Shown: positions 1-9,169, counted from the stretch's first letter. The stretch is DNA of 64,000 nt from an uncultured Eubacteriales bacterium (GCA_949283695.1 CASDTX010000052.1:1-64000); one strand, 5' to 3'. The notes: a model not told the origin generated them from the letters alone. Numbers and translations: made by a program.

Positions 1-41
1 AAGTTTCTTTTGGATTCTTCGTTCTTTTCTGCCCATTTCAA

Positions 42-89
42 CCTCACTGCGAAAAAGTTTTTTGCCATAATCTTATTTTCGCAGTGAGG
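42..89. repeat. Perfect 14-bp inverted repeat with 20-nt AT-rich loop
   Basis: CCTCACTGCGAAAA at 42-55 pairs perfectly with TTTTCGCAGTGAGG at 76-89. It lies about 100 nt past the stop of the hydrogenase gene on the minus strand. Neither strand shows a clear T-tract after the stem, so a factor-independent terminator is possible but not typical. The gene to its left is outside the window. Confidence 0.5.
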
Positions 90-185
90 CTGTGTATTTT
101 CAACAGATTTTAGTGCGAATTATTTTTACCTGTCAAAACTGCATGGGCTTCCGCTCACCGAATAACGCTTGGTGAATTATAATAT

Positions 186-1706
186 TTAGTCGAGTTCGAT
201 CTCCTCGAGCTCTTTCGCCGGGATCGGGCGGCTGGAATTCTTGACAAAGGCTGCCAGATTCTTCTTCGCTTTGGCCACAGGAATGTTCGTGCCGGCTCCG
301 GCGATACATCCGCCCGGACATCCCATTCCTTCAATCAGGCATCCGTTCATCTTTCCGGCCTTGGCCAGAGCCAGGATTTTCCTGCAGTCTGACAGGCCTT
401 CTGCGTGTTCGATATTAACCTGCACGTCCGGGTAGTATTCATTGATACATTTCTCAATGGCTCCGGCGACTCCGCCTGCGCATCCATACCCGCGGCCCGC
501 CCCGGTTGCATCATGGAAGGAGGACTCCGCTTCATATTCTGTCAGGTCAATTCCCTTTGCGTCGAACATGGCCTGCATTTCCTCAAATGTAACCACAAAG
601 TCTACGTCGCTTCGGACCGTTCGTCTGGACGCTTCCAGCTTCTTGGAGGCGCAGGGCCCGATAAACACGACTCTTGCGTTCGGATGCTGCTGCTTGATGG
701 TTCTCGCTGTCGCCACCATAGGAGTCAGTTCCTGGGAGATCTCATCGATTACATCCGGGAAATACTTCTTCGCCAGAACCGCCCAGGACGGACAGCAGGA
801 GGTGAGAAGGAAAGGAAGCTCTCCGGTCAGCACTTTCTCTACATAGTGATGGGCTTCCGCGATCGCCCCGATATCTGCGCCCAGTGCCACCTCGTATACC
901 TCGGAGAATCCAAGCTCTCTAAGAGCTGCCTTGATATTCCGCGGGGTAATATTGTCCCCGAACTGTCCCACGAATGCGGGCGCGATCTCAGCGATAACCT
1001 GCTCACCCTCGGACAGGGCTCTTGCCAGCTGGAAGATCTGGGACTTATCAGAGATTGCCCCGAATGGGCAGCTTACCATGCACATGCCGCAGGATACGCA
1101 TTTATCGTTGTCAATCCATGCGCGGCCGTATTTATCTGAAACGATCGCGTTCACACCGCAGGCTTTCTGACAGGGACGTTCTTTCTTCGCGATGGCATCA
1201 TAAGGACAGACGGATTTACATTTTCCGCACTTGATGCACTTATCCTGGTCTATGAAAGAGCGGCCGTTTACCATAGAGATGGCCCCTTTGGGACAGACTT
1301 CCTGGCACGGATGGGCCAGACATCCTTTACAGACATTGGTCACTTCATACTTATTTTCCTCACAGCTCTCACACGCGGAAGGGATCACCTGCATCAGCGG
1401 CGGTTCATAATACTTTTCAGAAATATTGCTGGCTTCCACGCCCGCGGTCAGGTGGACCGGCTTATTCTCCGGGCGCAGTGACAATCCCATGGCCAGCCGC
1501 AGCCGTTCACGCACGATGGCACGGGAACGGTAGGTGCTCTCCCGGTATTTCTCCGTGTCGTCGTTTACGATCTCATAGGGAATTGCTTCCATATCGTCAA
1601 GGAGCGTCTCCGCGTCTGCTTTAAATCCCAGTTTCGCGACTTCAGTGAATACTCTCCGCCGGATCGCTCTTACCGGTGTCTGTAATCCTCGCATTGTTGA
1701 TTCCAT
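186..1706 (-). CDS. [FeFe]-hydrogenase, multi-cluster monomeric type (paralogue 1)
   Basis: 506 residues; cytosolic iron-only hydrogenase catalysing H2 evolution or uptake. The N-terminal half holds ferredoxin-like [4Fe-4S] motifs: C126/C129/C134/C138, C157/C160/C163/C167 and C203/C206/C209/C213. The H-cluster motifs follow in order: TSCCPSW (C304, C305), PCASKK (C352) and EGMGCPGGC (C463, C467), so every cluster-ligand cysteine is present. Compared with the classical third motif, the usual MACPGGC reads MGCPGGC. The arrangement, with N-terminal clusters and TPM shortly after the first motif, resembles the group B monomeric hydrogenases common in gut Clostridia; that sub-grouping is inferred. 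The ATG at 1706 has AAAGGAGG 11 nt upstream; a second ATG four codons later is less well placed. A paralogue lies directly upstream on the same strand. Maturases HydE/F/G are not in the window. Confidence 0.9.
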   Translation of the reverse strand: MESTMRGLQTPVRAIRRRVFTEVAKLGFKADAETLLDDMEAIPYEIVNDDTEKYRESTYRSRAIVRERLRLAMGLSLRPENKPVHLTAGVEASNISEKYYEPPLMQVIPSACESCEENKYEVTNVCKGCLAHPCQEVCPKGAISMVNGRSFIDQDKCIKCGKCKSVCPYDAIAKKERPCQKACGVNAIVSDKYGRAWIDNDKCVSCGMCMVSCPFGAISDKSQIFQLARALSEGEQVIAEIAPAFVGQFGDNITPRNIKAALRELGFSEVYEVALGADIGAIAEAHHYVEKVLTGELPFLLTSCCPSWAVLAKKYFPDVIDEISQELTPMVATARTIKQQHPNARVVFIGPCASKKLEASRRTVRSDVDFVVTFEEMQAMFDAKGIDLTEYEAESSFHDATGAGRGYGCAGGVAGAIEKCINEYYPDVQVNIEHAEGLSDCRKILALAKAGKMNGCLIEGMGCPGGCIAGAGTNIPVAKAKKNLAAFVKNSSRPIPAKELEEIELD

Positions 1707-1830
1707 ACTGATAGATTCCTCCTTTCGTCAGGGCGTCCGTGTACAAAGGGGCAATGGTCCGCCGTCAGCTGGACTGCTGCTTATGTATATACTTATATAT
1801 ATTATGATATACGCCAGATACACAGACGCT

Positions 1831-1858
1831 GTCAGCCGGTAATCACATACCGGCTGAC
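1831..1858 (-). terminator. Strong hairpin after hydrogenase paralogue 2
   Basis: GTCAGCCGGT (1831-1840) and ACCGGCTGAC (1849-1858) form a perfect 10-bp stem with an 8-nt loop, 21 nt past the stop of the upstream hydrogenase gene. No T-tract follows on the minus strand, so it may end transcription inefficiently or protect the mRNA 3' end. An AT-rich stretch at 1785-1812 after it could hold the promoter of paralogue 1. Confidence 0.45.
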
Positions 1859-1879
1859 CTTTGCATCGATCTCGCTGTT

Positions 1880-3331
1880 CTATTCTCTGTGCATGGAGAA
1901 GGACTCCTCGTCGTAATTGCTCAGGTTCGCGTAGATGCCTCTGTCATCCGCCTGTTTAATCAGAGCGTCACGAGATTTCTTGGCCAACATCTGATCTTTA
2001 AAGGAGCTTGGTCCTCCCACACATCCGCCGTCGCAGGCCATCCCTTCAATGAAGTCTTCCGGAAGACGTCCGACCTTCATGAGCAGAAGCGCTTTCTTAC
2101 ATTCAGCCGCCCCGTTCGCTCTGCAGACCTTGATGTCGATCTCATTTCCAGACTCTTTCAGGCTCTGCTGCACAGCTGCCGTCACACCGCCGGAATTGCC
2201 GAACCGTTTGCCGTATACGGAGGATTCCTGATATGTATCTTCTACCGGTTCCAGAGCCACTTCTTTCGCGCGCATCATGGCGCGGATCTCACTGTAAGTC
2301 AGAACATAGTCTGCATTGCCTTCGATCTTCTGATCCACAACTTCAGACTTTTTCGCCATGCAGGGTCCAATAAATACGGTGACTGCTTCCGGGTCCTTGG
2401 CTTTGATCATACGGGAGACTGCACACATCGGAGAAACTGTAGTAGACACAGCGTCATTTAACTCTGGGAAGTGTTTGCGCACCATGTTTACGAATCCGGG
2501 ACAGCAGGAAGTAACTTTCTTCTTGCCCTCCTCGTGGGCCTCTCTCCACTCTTCTGCTTCATATTTCGCTGTCAGGTCTCCGCCCAGGCCGACTTCGACG
2601 AAATCTGTGAAGCCAAGTTCGAGCATTGCCTTTTTCCAGCTGGCCATGGTAATATCCTCGCCGAACTGTCCTTCTGTGGCCGGCGCCAGCATTGCGTACA
2701 CATGCTTTCCGGACTTTATGGCTTTGATCACCTGGACGATCCATGTCTTGGAGCCGATTGCTCCGAACGGACAGCTGTGGATACATTTTCCGCAGCGGAT
2801 ACACTTTTCATCATCGATGACAGAAATGCCATATTCATCATAGGAGATGGCGTCTACCGGACAGCTGAACTTGCAGGGACGCTTCAGATGAGCGATGGCA
2901 TTGTATGGACAGGCATCCGCACATTTCCCACACTCTTTACACTTGGAAGCGTCGATGTGGGTGCGGTGTCTTCCCGGTTCGATCGCCCCGAATTTACAGG
3001 CATTGATACATGCCTTTCCGATACAGTTCTGACAGTTCTCTGTAACCGTATAACTGGAAATCGGACAGTCCTCACAGGCAGAACTGATCACCTGAATAAT
3101 ATTTCCGTCGTCTGTAAGCCCGGGCGCCTTTCCCTCGGCAAGGCGGACACGCTGTCTGATAATCTCCCTTTCTTTATAGATACAGCAGCGGAACTGGGCT
3201 GTCGGTCCTGGGATCAGTTTCATCGGGATCTCATCCTTGCGCTCCTCCAGTTCTCCTGCGAACGCCAGCCGCGCGACTGCCTCCAGAACTTCGTGTTTGA
3301 TTTTGATTACGTTTGCATCTGCGTACCTCAA
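1880..3331 (-). CDS. [FeFe]-hydrogenase-like protein (paralogue 2, CDGGC variant)
   Basis: 483 residues, same architecture as its downstream neighbour: a short N-terminal helical part, Cys-rich ferredoxin motifs (including C131/C134/C137/C141 and C177/C180/C183/C187), then the H-cluster motifs TSCCPGF (C276, C277), PCMAKK (C324) and EGMACDGGC (C433, C437). All cluster cysteines are kept, but the near-invariant proline of CPGGC is Asp434. That change close to the active site could alter activity or point to a sensory role; this is inference. Start: TTG at 3331 with an excellent AAGGAGG 8 nt upstream; no ATG is better placed. The divergence between the two paralogues suggests an old duplication with division of labour rather than recent copying. 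Confidence 0.85.
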   Translation of the reverse strand: MRYADANVIKIKHEVLEAVARLAFAGELEERKDEIPMKLIPGPTAQFRCCIYKEREIIRQRVRLAEGKAPGLTDDGNIIQVISSACEDCPISSYTVTENCQNCIGKACINACKFGAIEPGRHRTHIDASKCKECGKCADACPYNAIAHLKRPCKFSCPVDAISYDEYGISVIDDEKCIRCGKCIHSCPFGAIGSKTWIVQVIKAIKSGKHVYAMLAPATEGQFGEDITMASWKKAMLELGFTDFVEVGLGGDLTAKYEAEEWREAHEEGKKKVTSCCPGFVNMVRKHFPELNDAVSTTVSPMCAVSRMIKAKDPEAVTVFIGPCMAKKSEVVDQKIEGNADYVLTYSEIRAMMRAKEVALEPVEDTYQESSVYGKRFGNSGGVTAAVQQSLKESGNEIDIKVCRANGAAECKKALLLMKVGRLPEDFIEGMACDGGCVGGPSSFKDQMLAKKSRDALIKQADDRGIYANLSNYDEESFSMHRE

Positions 3332-3369
3332 AATATTCCCTCCTTAAGAATTCTCATCTCTCTGTGCAA

Positions 3370-3391
3370 AAGCATGCGGGAATGCATGCTT
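3370..3391. promoter_or_regulatory. Inverted repeat in the leader of hydrogenase paralogue 2
   Basis: AAGCATGC-GGGAAT-GCATGCTT is a perfect 8-bp inverted repeat about 40 nt upstream of the TTG start. A TTGTTAA half-site resembling the Rex redox-regulator motif lies further upstream on the minus strand (TTAACAA at 3442-3448), but its second half is poor. A regulatory role is inference. Confidence 0.3.
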
Positions 3392-3466
3392 CCTCCGTCT
3401 TTCATAATAACACGGCTTTGCCGAATTTCCTAGATATTTTTTTAACAATTAGTTCGTCAAACTGAA

Positions 3467-3509
3467 CGGCAGCCACAATAAGCACGCAGTGCGGTTTTAC
3501 GAATGGCGC
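3467..3509 (+). repeat. Dispersed structured repeat, copy A
   Basis: Intergenic copy of the repeat family with core CAGCC-ACAATAAGCACGCAGTG followed by CGGTTTTACGAATGGCGC. It lies between the stop of metH and the leader of hydrogenase paralogue 2. The 3' part matches copy E (62204-62263) almost base for base. The leading GCGGC/GCCGC hairpin of other copies is degenerate here. Confidence 0.7.
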
Positions 3510-3539
3510 TCCTGTGAACGGCAACGAACGGCAGCGGAC

Positions 3540-5972
3540 TCACAGCGAGGCGAAAAGCTCCTGCGCATAGTGTACGGACTGCATCGCGTCTTTCCCATAG
3601 AAATCTGCGCCGATCATATCTGCATATTCCTGGTTCAGCACAGCGCCTCCGACCATCACCCGGCACCAGGGGGCTTTCTCTCTCAGCTGCCGGATCGTCT
3701 CTTCCATACTGACGACAGTAGTTGTCATCAGTGCGCTCAGTCCTACCAGCTTCACATTCTTTTCCAGTACGATGTCCACGATCCGCTCCGGCGGCACGTC
3801 TTTCCCAAGGTCGATCACGTCGAAACTGTAGTTCTCGAGAAGGACTTTGACAATATTCTTGCCGATGTCATGGATATCCCCCTTGACGGTAGCGATTACT
3901 ACGGTGCCCAGCTTTTTCTGCACTTCTCCGCTTCTGTCCATCTTCTCTTTCAGCACGCTGAAGGCACTCTTGGCAGCTTCCGCACTCATCAGAAGCTGGG
4001 GGAGAAACACCGTTCCCTTCTCAAACCCGTCACCTACGTGATTCAGTGCGGGGATCAGTTCCTCATTAATAAGATCCAGCGGGGAGCGTTCCGCGGAGAG
4101 TTCCGCCGTGATCCGGTGCGCGTCTTCCCGAAGTCCCTTTTCGATTGCCGCTGAAAGGCTCAGGGCGGCAGATGCGGTTCCCGTTCCGGAAGAACCTGCC
4201 GGTCCTGTGCCGGCGCTGCCGGCCGGGGCGGCGCCGTAGCGGTCAATGTATTTCTCGCAGTTTGCATCCAGATTCATCAGCGCATGATATGCATGCCATG
4301 CTTTCATCATGTCTTCGGAGGAAGGATTAATAATGCCTGCACTGAGTCCGCACATCATGGCCAGGGTGTAAAAAGCGGAATTGATAATCGGGCGGCTGGG
4401 AAGGCCAAAGGAAATATTGGACACGCCCAGCACGGTGTTGACTCCAAGTTCGTCACGAAGGCGCCTCAGGGTCTCCAGCGTAACCTTCGCTCCCTCTGGT
4501 TCTGAACTGATCGTCATAGCCAGGGCATCGATTACAATATCTTTCTTCTGAATCCCATACTTCGCCGCCTCTTCGATGATCTTCCCGGCAATGCGCACCC
4601 TGCCGTCCGCATCCGCGGGAATCCCGGATTCATCCAAGGTCAGGCCGATCACCACGCCGCCGTACTTCTGAATCAGCGGGAAGACCAGATCCATGGACTC
4701 CTGTTTGCCGCTGACAGAGTTCACCATTGCTTTGCCGTTGTAGATCCGCAGTGCGTTCTCCATGGCTTTCGGGTCCACGGTATCGATCTGCAGAGGCAGA
4801 TTGACCACACTCTGGAGTTCCTGTACGACTTCCTCCATCAGAGCAGGCTCATCAATATCCGGAAGTCCCACATTCACGTCCAGGATATGTGCTCCGTGAT
4901 CCTGCTGTGTGATGCCTTCCCGCAGGATATAATCCAGGTCATGTTCTTTGAGGGCCTGTTTAAACCGCTTCTTTCCCGTGGGATTAATCCGTTCCCCGAT
5001 GATCTTTGATCCGCACCTGCTGTCTTGCGCGTTTCCAAGAAAAACGCATTGTCCGTAAGAAGAGACAACCGTATCTTTCTTCTCAGAGATGGGGAGGATG
5101 TCCGTACCCCGGCAGAGTTCGGTCATTGCTTTGATGTGATCCGGCGTCGTGCCGCAGCAGCCTCCGATCACACAGGCGCCCATTTCCACGATTTCCTTCA
5201 TGTATCCGGCAAAGGCCTCCGGCTCTACATCATAATACGTCTGTCCGTCTCTCTGCTTGGGCAGACCGGCATTGGGCTTTACGATAACCGGGAGGGAAGA
5301 ATAAGTGAGCAATTCTTCCAGCACAGGAATCATCTGTTCCGGACCCATGCCGCAGTTGATCCCAAGCGCGTCCACCCGCAGGCCTTCCAGCAGTGCCACA
5401 ACAGAAGGAACGTCTGCCCCTGTGAGGAGCTTATGCCGTTCATCGAAGATTGCTGTGACGAAGACCGGAAGTGAGGTGTTCTCCTTGGCTGCAAGTACAG
5501 CCGCTTTCATTTCATAAGTATCACTCATGGTCTCGATATGGATCAGATCTGCACCCGCCTGTTCTCCGATGATCATCACTTCTTTGAAGGCCTGATAGGC
5601 TGTTTCAAATTCCAGATCCCCCATTGGTTTCAAAAGCTTCCCAGTGGGACCGATATCCAGTGCGGTATAGATCTTCCGGCCCTGTCCTGCCTCCTCTGCC
5701 GCAGCTTTCACATGTCCTGCCGCGGCCCGGATAATCTCCTCCAGGGACCAGGTATCGTCATGAAATTTCAAAGCGTTTGCACCGAAGGTGTTGGTCAGCA
5801 CAATCTGGCTGCCGGCCTCGATATACCGCCTGTGTATCCCGCGGATGATTTCCGGATGGGTCAGATTCCAGGTCTCCGGCAGTTCACCGGGAGCAAGGCC
5901 TTTCTCCTGCAGCAGGGTTCCCATCCCGCCGTCAAAAAATAAGAGTTCTTTTCCAAGTCGTTCTCTGAGCAT
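3540..5972 (-). CDS. metH: Cobalamin-dependent methionine synthase, without reactivation domain
   Basis: 810 residues; transfers the methyl group of 5-methyl-THF through cobalamin to homocysteine. Residues 1-290 form the homocysteine barrel with zinc ligands C207, C272 and C273 (GINCG and GGCCGTT). Residues about 324-590 are the pterin-binding barrel (IIGERINPTG). A low-complexity Ala/Gly/Ser/Thr linker comes next, then the cap and B12 domains, with the DIHDIG cobalamin motif at 699-704 (H701 as lower ligand). The C-terminal SAM-dependent reactivation domain of long MetH proteins is missing; the next gene upstream supplies it. Start: ATG 5972 follows AAAGGAC. Longer in-frame starts lack a ribosome site and would run into the neighbouring gene. 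Confidence 0.95.
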   Translation of the reverse strand: MLRERLGKELLFFDGGMGTLLQEKGLAPGELPETWNLTHPEIIRGIHRRYIEAGSQIVLTNTFGANALKFHDDTWSLEEIIRAAAGHVKAAAEEAGQGRKIYTALDIGPTGKLLKPMGDLEFETAYQAFKEVMIIGEQAGADLIHIETMSDTYEMKAAVLAAKENTSLPVFVTAIFDERHKLLTGADVPSVVALLEGLRVDALGINCGMGPEQMIPVLEELLTYSSLPVIVKPNAGLPKQRDGQTYYDVEPEAFAGYMKEIVEMGACVIGGCCGTTPDHIKAMTELCRGTDILPISEKKDTVVSSYGQCVFLGNAQDSRCGSKIIGERINPTGKKRFKQALKEHDLDYILREGITQQDHGAHILDVNVGLPDIDEPALMEEVVQELQSVVNLPLQIDTVDPKAMENALRIYNGKAMVNSVSGKQESMDLVFPLIQKYGGVVIGLTLDESGIPADADGRVRIAGKIIEEAAKYGIQKKDIVIDALAMTISSEPEGAKVTLETLRRLRDELGVNTVLGVSNISFGLPSRPIINSAFYTLAMMCGLSAGIINPSSEDMMKAWHAYHALMNLDANCEKYIDRYGAAPAGSAGTGPAGSSGTGTASAALSLSAAIEKGLREDAHRITAELSAERSPLDLINEELIPALNHVGDGFEKGTVFLPQLLMSAEAAKSAFSVLKEKMDRSGEVQKKLGTVVIATVKGDIHDIGKNIVKVLLENYSFDVIDLGKDVPPERIVDIVLEKNVKLVGLSALMTTTVVSMEETIRQLREKAPWCRVMVGGAVLNQEYADMIGADFYGKDAMQSVHYAQELFASL

Positions 5973-6009
5973 TCCTCTTGTCCTTTCTGCTGTCATTCGC
6001 TGCCAGTAT

Positions 6010-6663
6010 TTATATTCTGCGGTACTCGCAGTCGGTTTTCTCACACATTTCACAGCCGGCCGCAGGGCACCTTTCTTTCCCTGTGCCGGCTCCGATCAGT
6101 GCTGTCACGGATTTCGTGGGCGTCATCATAAAGCCGTCTGTCATGGTAAGGCCGATCGTCTTCGCGCAGTCCAGCATCCGCATAATCGGTGCCTGGTAGG
6201 AGATATCAAAATCCCCGTAGCCGGGACTGAAGCGCGGGCGCAGGTACAGGCCGGACGATTCCAGTTCCTGCCCGATCTTCTTCTGCTGCGCATCACAGTA
6301 TTCTTCCAGAACAGCTGCGGCGCAGGCCTGCAGCACCACGGCCTTGGCCATATCTGTGACCGACCATCTTCGGATCAGCCGGTCAGTCTCCTCGCCCAGC
6401 GTAGCACCGAAGAGTACTACGCTGCCGCACCCTTTCAGGTTCCGGCTCAGACTGGTGCTCTTGATTTCCATCGTGCCGATTCTGATTCTGCCGTCCGCTG
6501 TCTGTTCCAGATCAAAAATGCGGCAGACCGACTTCGGCGCCGCTGATCTGTCAAGTTCTGCAAACGCATCGTTTATCAGCGCCAAAGTCCTGTCATCTGC
6601 CGCATTTCTTCCATAGCCCAGATATCGGACAGCTTCTCTCGTTCGTCTGTCCATCTTTTTCAC
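6010..6663 (-). CDS. Methionine synthase reactivation-domain protein
   Basis: 217 residues. It resembles the free-standing vitamin-B12-dependent methionine synthase activation domain of Clostridia, which binds SAM to re-methylate oxidised cobalamin on MetH. Family features seen are the N-terminal YLGYGR segment, the LFGATLG stretch near the middle, the RPRFSPGYGDFDIS block with SAM-contacting residues, and a Cys-rich tail (CPAAGCEMCEKTDCEYR). It sits between metF and the truncated metH, 37 nt from metH, so the three genes look like one methyl-transfer operon. Start is uncertain: GTG at 6663, directly after the metF stop, or ATG at 6654. Confidence 0.85.
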   Translation of the reverse strand: MKKMDRRTREAVRYLGYGRNAADDRTLALINDAFAELDRSAAPKSVCRIFDLEQTADGRIRIGTMEIKSTSLSRNLKGCGSVVLFGATLGEETDRLIRRWSVTDMAKAVVLQACAAAVLEEYCDAQQKKIGQELESSGLYLRPRFSPGYGDFDISYQAPIMRMLDCAKTIGLTMTDGFMMTPTKSVTALIGAGTGKERCPAAGCEMCEKTDCEYRRI

Positions 6664-7533
6664 CTATGCCTTTATAATCTCTGACAGGTTATTCATGATT
6701 GCTGCCGCCACATCCGGTTTATTCATAGTATAGATATGGATATTCTTTACCCCGTTGGCCAGAAGGTCAATAATCTGATCCGTCGCATAGGCAATGCCTG
6801 CCTGCTTCATGGCAGCCGGCGAACTCCCGAACCTGTCAAGTATCGCAAGAAATCTTCTCGGGAAAACAGTTCCTGAGAGTTCCTGACTTCTCTTCATCTG
6901 TGTGGCACTCGTGATCGGCATAATGCCTGGTAGTACCGGCACCGTGATTCCGGCTTCCCGGATCCGGTAAAGGAAATTATAGTGGATATCATTGTCAAAA
7001 AACATCTGGGTAGTCAGGAAATCCACTCCGCTGTCCACCTTTTGCTTCAGGTAGCGTATATCGTCCGCCTTGTGCTCGTTTTCCACATGTCCTTCCGGAT
7101 AACATGCGGCTCCAATACAGAAATCCCCGTGACTGCGGATCTCTTCCACCAGCTCATAGGCATATCGAAATCGTTCTGCGTCCGGGAACTTCATTCCCGC
7201 GGGGATATCTCCCCGCAGAGCGAGAATATTCTCGATCCCAAGTTCCTGAAGGCTGCGGATTACCCCCCGCACCTCCTCCTTTGTGGAGGATGCGCATGTC
7301 AGATGTGCCAGGCTCAGCACATGCAGATCATCCTTGATATGAGAGGCGATCTTCGCTGTATTCCGGCTGGTTCCCCCGCCCGCTCCATAGGTCACACTGA
7401 TAAACGCGGGGTTCAGTTTAGCCATCTCGTCCGTGGCGGCGGCTACCTTATCATATCCTTCGTCCGTCTTTGGCGGAAATACTTCAAAAGAAATATGTAT
7501 CCTGTCTTCTCTCAGTCTGTCACTTATCTTCAT
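6664..7533 (-). CDS. metF: 5,10-methylenetetrahydrofolate reductase
   Basis: 289 residues, the normal length for bacterial MetF. This FAD-containing TIM-barrel enzyme reduces methylene-THF to methyl-THF, the substrate of MetH encoded two genes downstream. Recognisable blocks are ISFEVFPPK near the N-terminus, FISVTYGAGG, the LALRGD segment, GAACYPEGH and TTQMFFDN. ATG 7533 has AGGAG about 9 nt upstream. Its stop touches the start of the reactivation-domain gene, which supports co-transcription metF-activator-metH. No SAM riboswitch or T-box was recognised in the 130 nt before it. Confidence 0.95.
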   Translation of the reverse strand: MKISDRLREDRIHISFEVFPPKTDEGYDKVAAATDEMAKLNPAFISVTYGAGGGTSRNTAKIASHIKDDLHVLSLAHLTCASSTKEEVRGVIRSLQELGIENILALRGDIPAGMKFPDAERFRYAYELVEEIRSHGDFCIGAACYPEGHVENEHKADDIRYLKQKVDSGVDFLTTQMFFDNDIHYNFLYRIREAGITVPVLPGIMPITSATQMKRSQELSGTVFPRRFLAILDRFGSSPAAMKQAGIAYATDQIIDLLANGVKNIHIYTMNKPDVAAAIMNNLSEIIKA

Positions 7534-7624
7534 CCGGTCAAAAGTCTCCTGTCCTGTATATTACCATCCCTGCGGTCCTTTTCTCCTGCGTCGGTCAGGC
7601 GCGGAGACCGCTCGGAACAGCAGT

Positions 7625-7651
7625 GCCGCCTTCTTTTGATTCGAAGGCGGC
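7625..7651 (-). terminator. Hairpin downstream of glgA
   Basis: GCCGCCTTC (7625-7633) and GAAGGCGGC (7643-7651) form a perfect 9-bp stem with a 9-nt loop, 15 nt past the glgA stop. A T-tract is absent on the minus strand, so this is only a candidate terminator separating glgA from metF. Confidence 0.5.
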
Positions 7652-7665
7652 AGCCGCAGTGTTTC

Positions 7666-9114
7666 TTACTCGCCGATCAGGCCTTTGTACAGTTCTTCGT
7701 ACTGTCTTGCAGAGTTCTTCCATGAGAAGTCCTGACTCATGGCACGCTCTACGATCTTGTTCCAGTCTCTCTTTCTGTCATAGTAGATTCTCTCTGCATA
7801 GCGAATGGTATTCAGCATCTCATGTGCGTTATAGTTGCAGAAACTGAATCCGGTTCCAGTCTTTTCGAATTCATTATACGGCTCTACGGTATCCTTCAGA
7901 CCGCCTGTCTCACGTACGATCGGCAGGGTGCCGTAACGAAGGCTCATGAGCTGGCTTAAACCGCAGGGCTCGAAGAGTGACGGCATGAGGAAGGAATCAC
8001 AGGACGCATAGATCTTATGGGAAAGTTCGTCAGAATAATAAATGTTGGCGGATACCTTTCCGGAATATTTCCATGCAAAGTGGCGGAACATATTCTCATA
8101 CTTCACATCTCCTGTGCCAAGCACTACGATCTGAACCGCATCCTGGCAGAGCTCATCCATCACATAATCGATCAGGTCAAACCCTTTCTGATCTGTCAGA
8201 CGGGAAACCATACCGATCAGCATCACCTTGGGATCTACATCCAGCCCCAGTTCTTCCTGAAGAGCGGTCTTGTTCATCGGCTTATTCTTACGGAAATTCT
8301 CAATCGTAAAGTTCTTCGCGATCCGGTTGTCTGTTGCCGGGTTCCAGTCGTCGTAGTCCAGTCCGTTCACGATACCGCACAGGTCTCCTGCTCTTGCGGA
8401 CATCAGGCCGTCCAGCGCCTCGCCGTAGAACGGAGTCTTGATCTCCTCTGCGTAGCTGTTGCTGACAGTCGTTACCTTATCTGCATAGACGATACCGCCT
8501 TTTAACAGGTTGGCATCCTTGTATGCTTCCATCTTGTCCGGCACAAAATAGTACTCCGGAAGTCCGGTAATACCTCGCACGGTCTTTGTGTCCCACACGC
8601 CCTGGAACTTCAGGTTATGTATGGTCATCACTGTTTTAATCCCGCGGTAGTACTCTCCCAGGTATCTGAAATTGTCCAGGTAAACCGGAATCAATCCTGT
8701 CTGCCAGTCATGGCAGTGGATGAGGTCCGGGCGGAATCCGATCACAGGAAGAATACTCAGAGCTGCCTTTGAGAAAAACGCGAACTTCTCAATATTCCAT
8801 TTCGGGTCCCCGTCATAGGGTGCAAAGCCGCTGAAATAATGCTCGTTGTCGATAAAATAGAAAGTGATGTCATTGAGGACAGTTTTTAAAACTCCCACAT
8901 ACTGGTCCTGTCCCGCAATGTCCATATAAAAATGCGTTACATACTCCAGCTTATCCTTCCATTCCTGCTTCATACAAGTGTACTTGGGAAGGACGACGCG
9001 CACGTCGTATTTCTCTTTGTCAAATTCTTTGGGGAGTGATCCCGCAACATCTGCAAGGCCGCCTGTCTTGATGAATGGCACACATTCTGAAGAAGCAAAT
9101 AAAATGTTTTTCAT
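7666..9114 (-). CDS. glgA: Glycogen synthase (ADP-glucose type)
   Basis: 482 residues, a standard GT5 glycogen synthase that extends alpha-1,4-glucan from ADP-glucose. The N-terminal MKNILFASSECVPF and the KTGGLADVAGSLP block carry the ADP-glucose-binding Lys of the KxGGL motif; the C-terminal part has EPCGLSQL and TGGLKDTV. Start: ATG 9114 has GGAGG upstream. An in-frame ATG at 9168 is rejected because it lies upstream of the expected transcription start of the TTGCAT-N16-TATAAT promoter at 9170-9197. The gene stands alone between spo0A and metF, without other glg genes in the window; glycogen storage before sporulation would suit its place next to spo0A, which is inference. Confidence 0.95.
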   Translation of the reverse strand: MKNILFASSECVPFIKTGGLADVAGSLPKEFDKEKYDVRVVLPKYTCMKQEWKDKLEYVTHFYMDIAGQDQYVGVLKTVLNDITFYFIDNEHYFSGFAPYDGDPKWNIEKFAFFSKAALSILPVIGFRPDLIHCHDWQTGLIPVYLDNFRYLGEYYRGIKTVMTIHNLKFQGVWDTKTVRGITGLPEYYFVPDKMEAYKDANLLKGGIVYADKVTTVSNSYAEEIKTPFYGEALDGLMSARAGDLCGIVNGLDYDDWNPATDNRIAKNFTIENFRKNKPMNKTALQEELGLDVDPKVMLIGMVSRLTDQKGFDLIDYVMDELCQDAVQIVVLGTGDVKYENMFRHFAWKYSGKVSANIYYSDELSHKIYASCDSFLMPSLFEPCGLSQLMSLRYGTLPIVRETGGLKDTVEPYNEFEKTGTGFSFCNYNAHEMLNTIRYAERIYYDRKRDWNKIVERAMSQDFSWKNSARQYEELYKGLIGE

Positions 9115-9169
9115 ATCTTTCGATCCTCCATTTTCTGCATTAATCGCCGAAAGGCTTTCATTAGACATT

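Noticed and set aside
405..1139. Long plus-strand open frame opposite hydrogenase paralogue 1
   Set aside because: No ribosome site, no recognisable domain, and fully inside a clear gene on the other strand; a by-product of codon bias. The same holds for plus-strand frames at 2471-3433 and 59392-60435 and the minus-strand frame at 47800-48765.
3442..3448. Rex operator upstream of hydrogenase paralogue 2
   Set aside because: Only one half-site (TTGTTAA) is good; the second half does not match, so it is not called as a feature.
186..7533. Acetogenesis (Wood-Ljungdahl) cluster, since hydrogenase and metF are close
   Set aside because: No acs/cooS, fhs, folD or rnf genes are present; metF-metH with the reactivation protein are explained by methionine synthesis.
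7534..7665. SAM riboswitch or T-box before metF-metH
   Set aside because: Only 130 nt, with two simple GC-rich hairpins; none of the conserved core sequences of those classes was found.
9114..9168. Upstream ATG (9168) as glgA start
   Set aside because: It lies next to the -10 box, upstream of the expected transcription start, and the internal ATG has a proper GGAGG.
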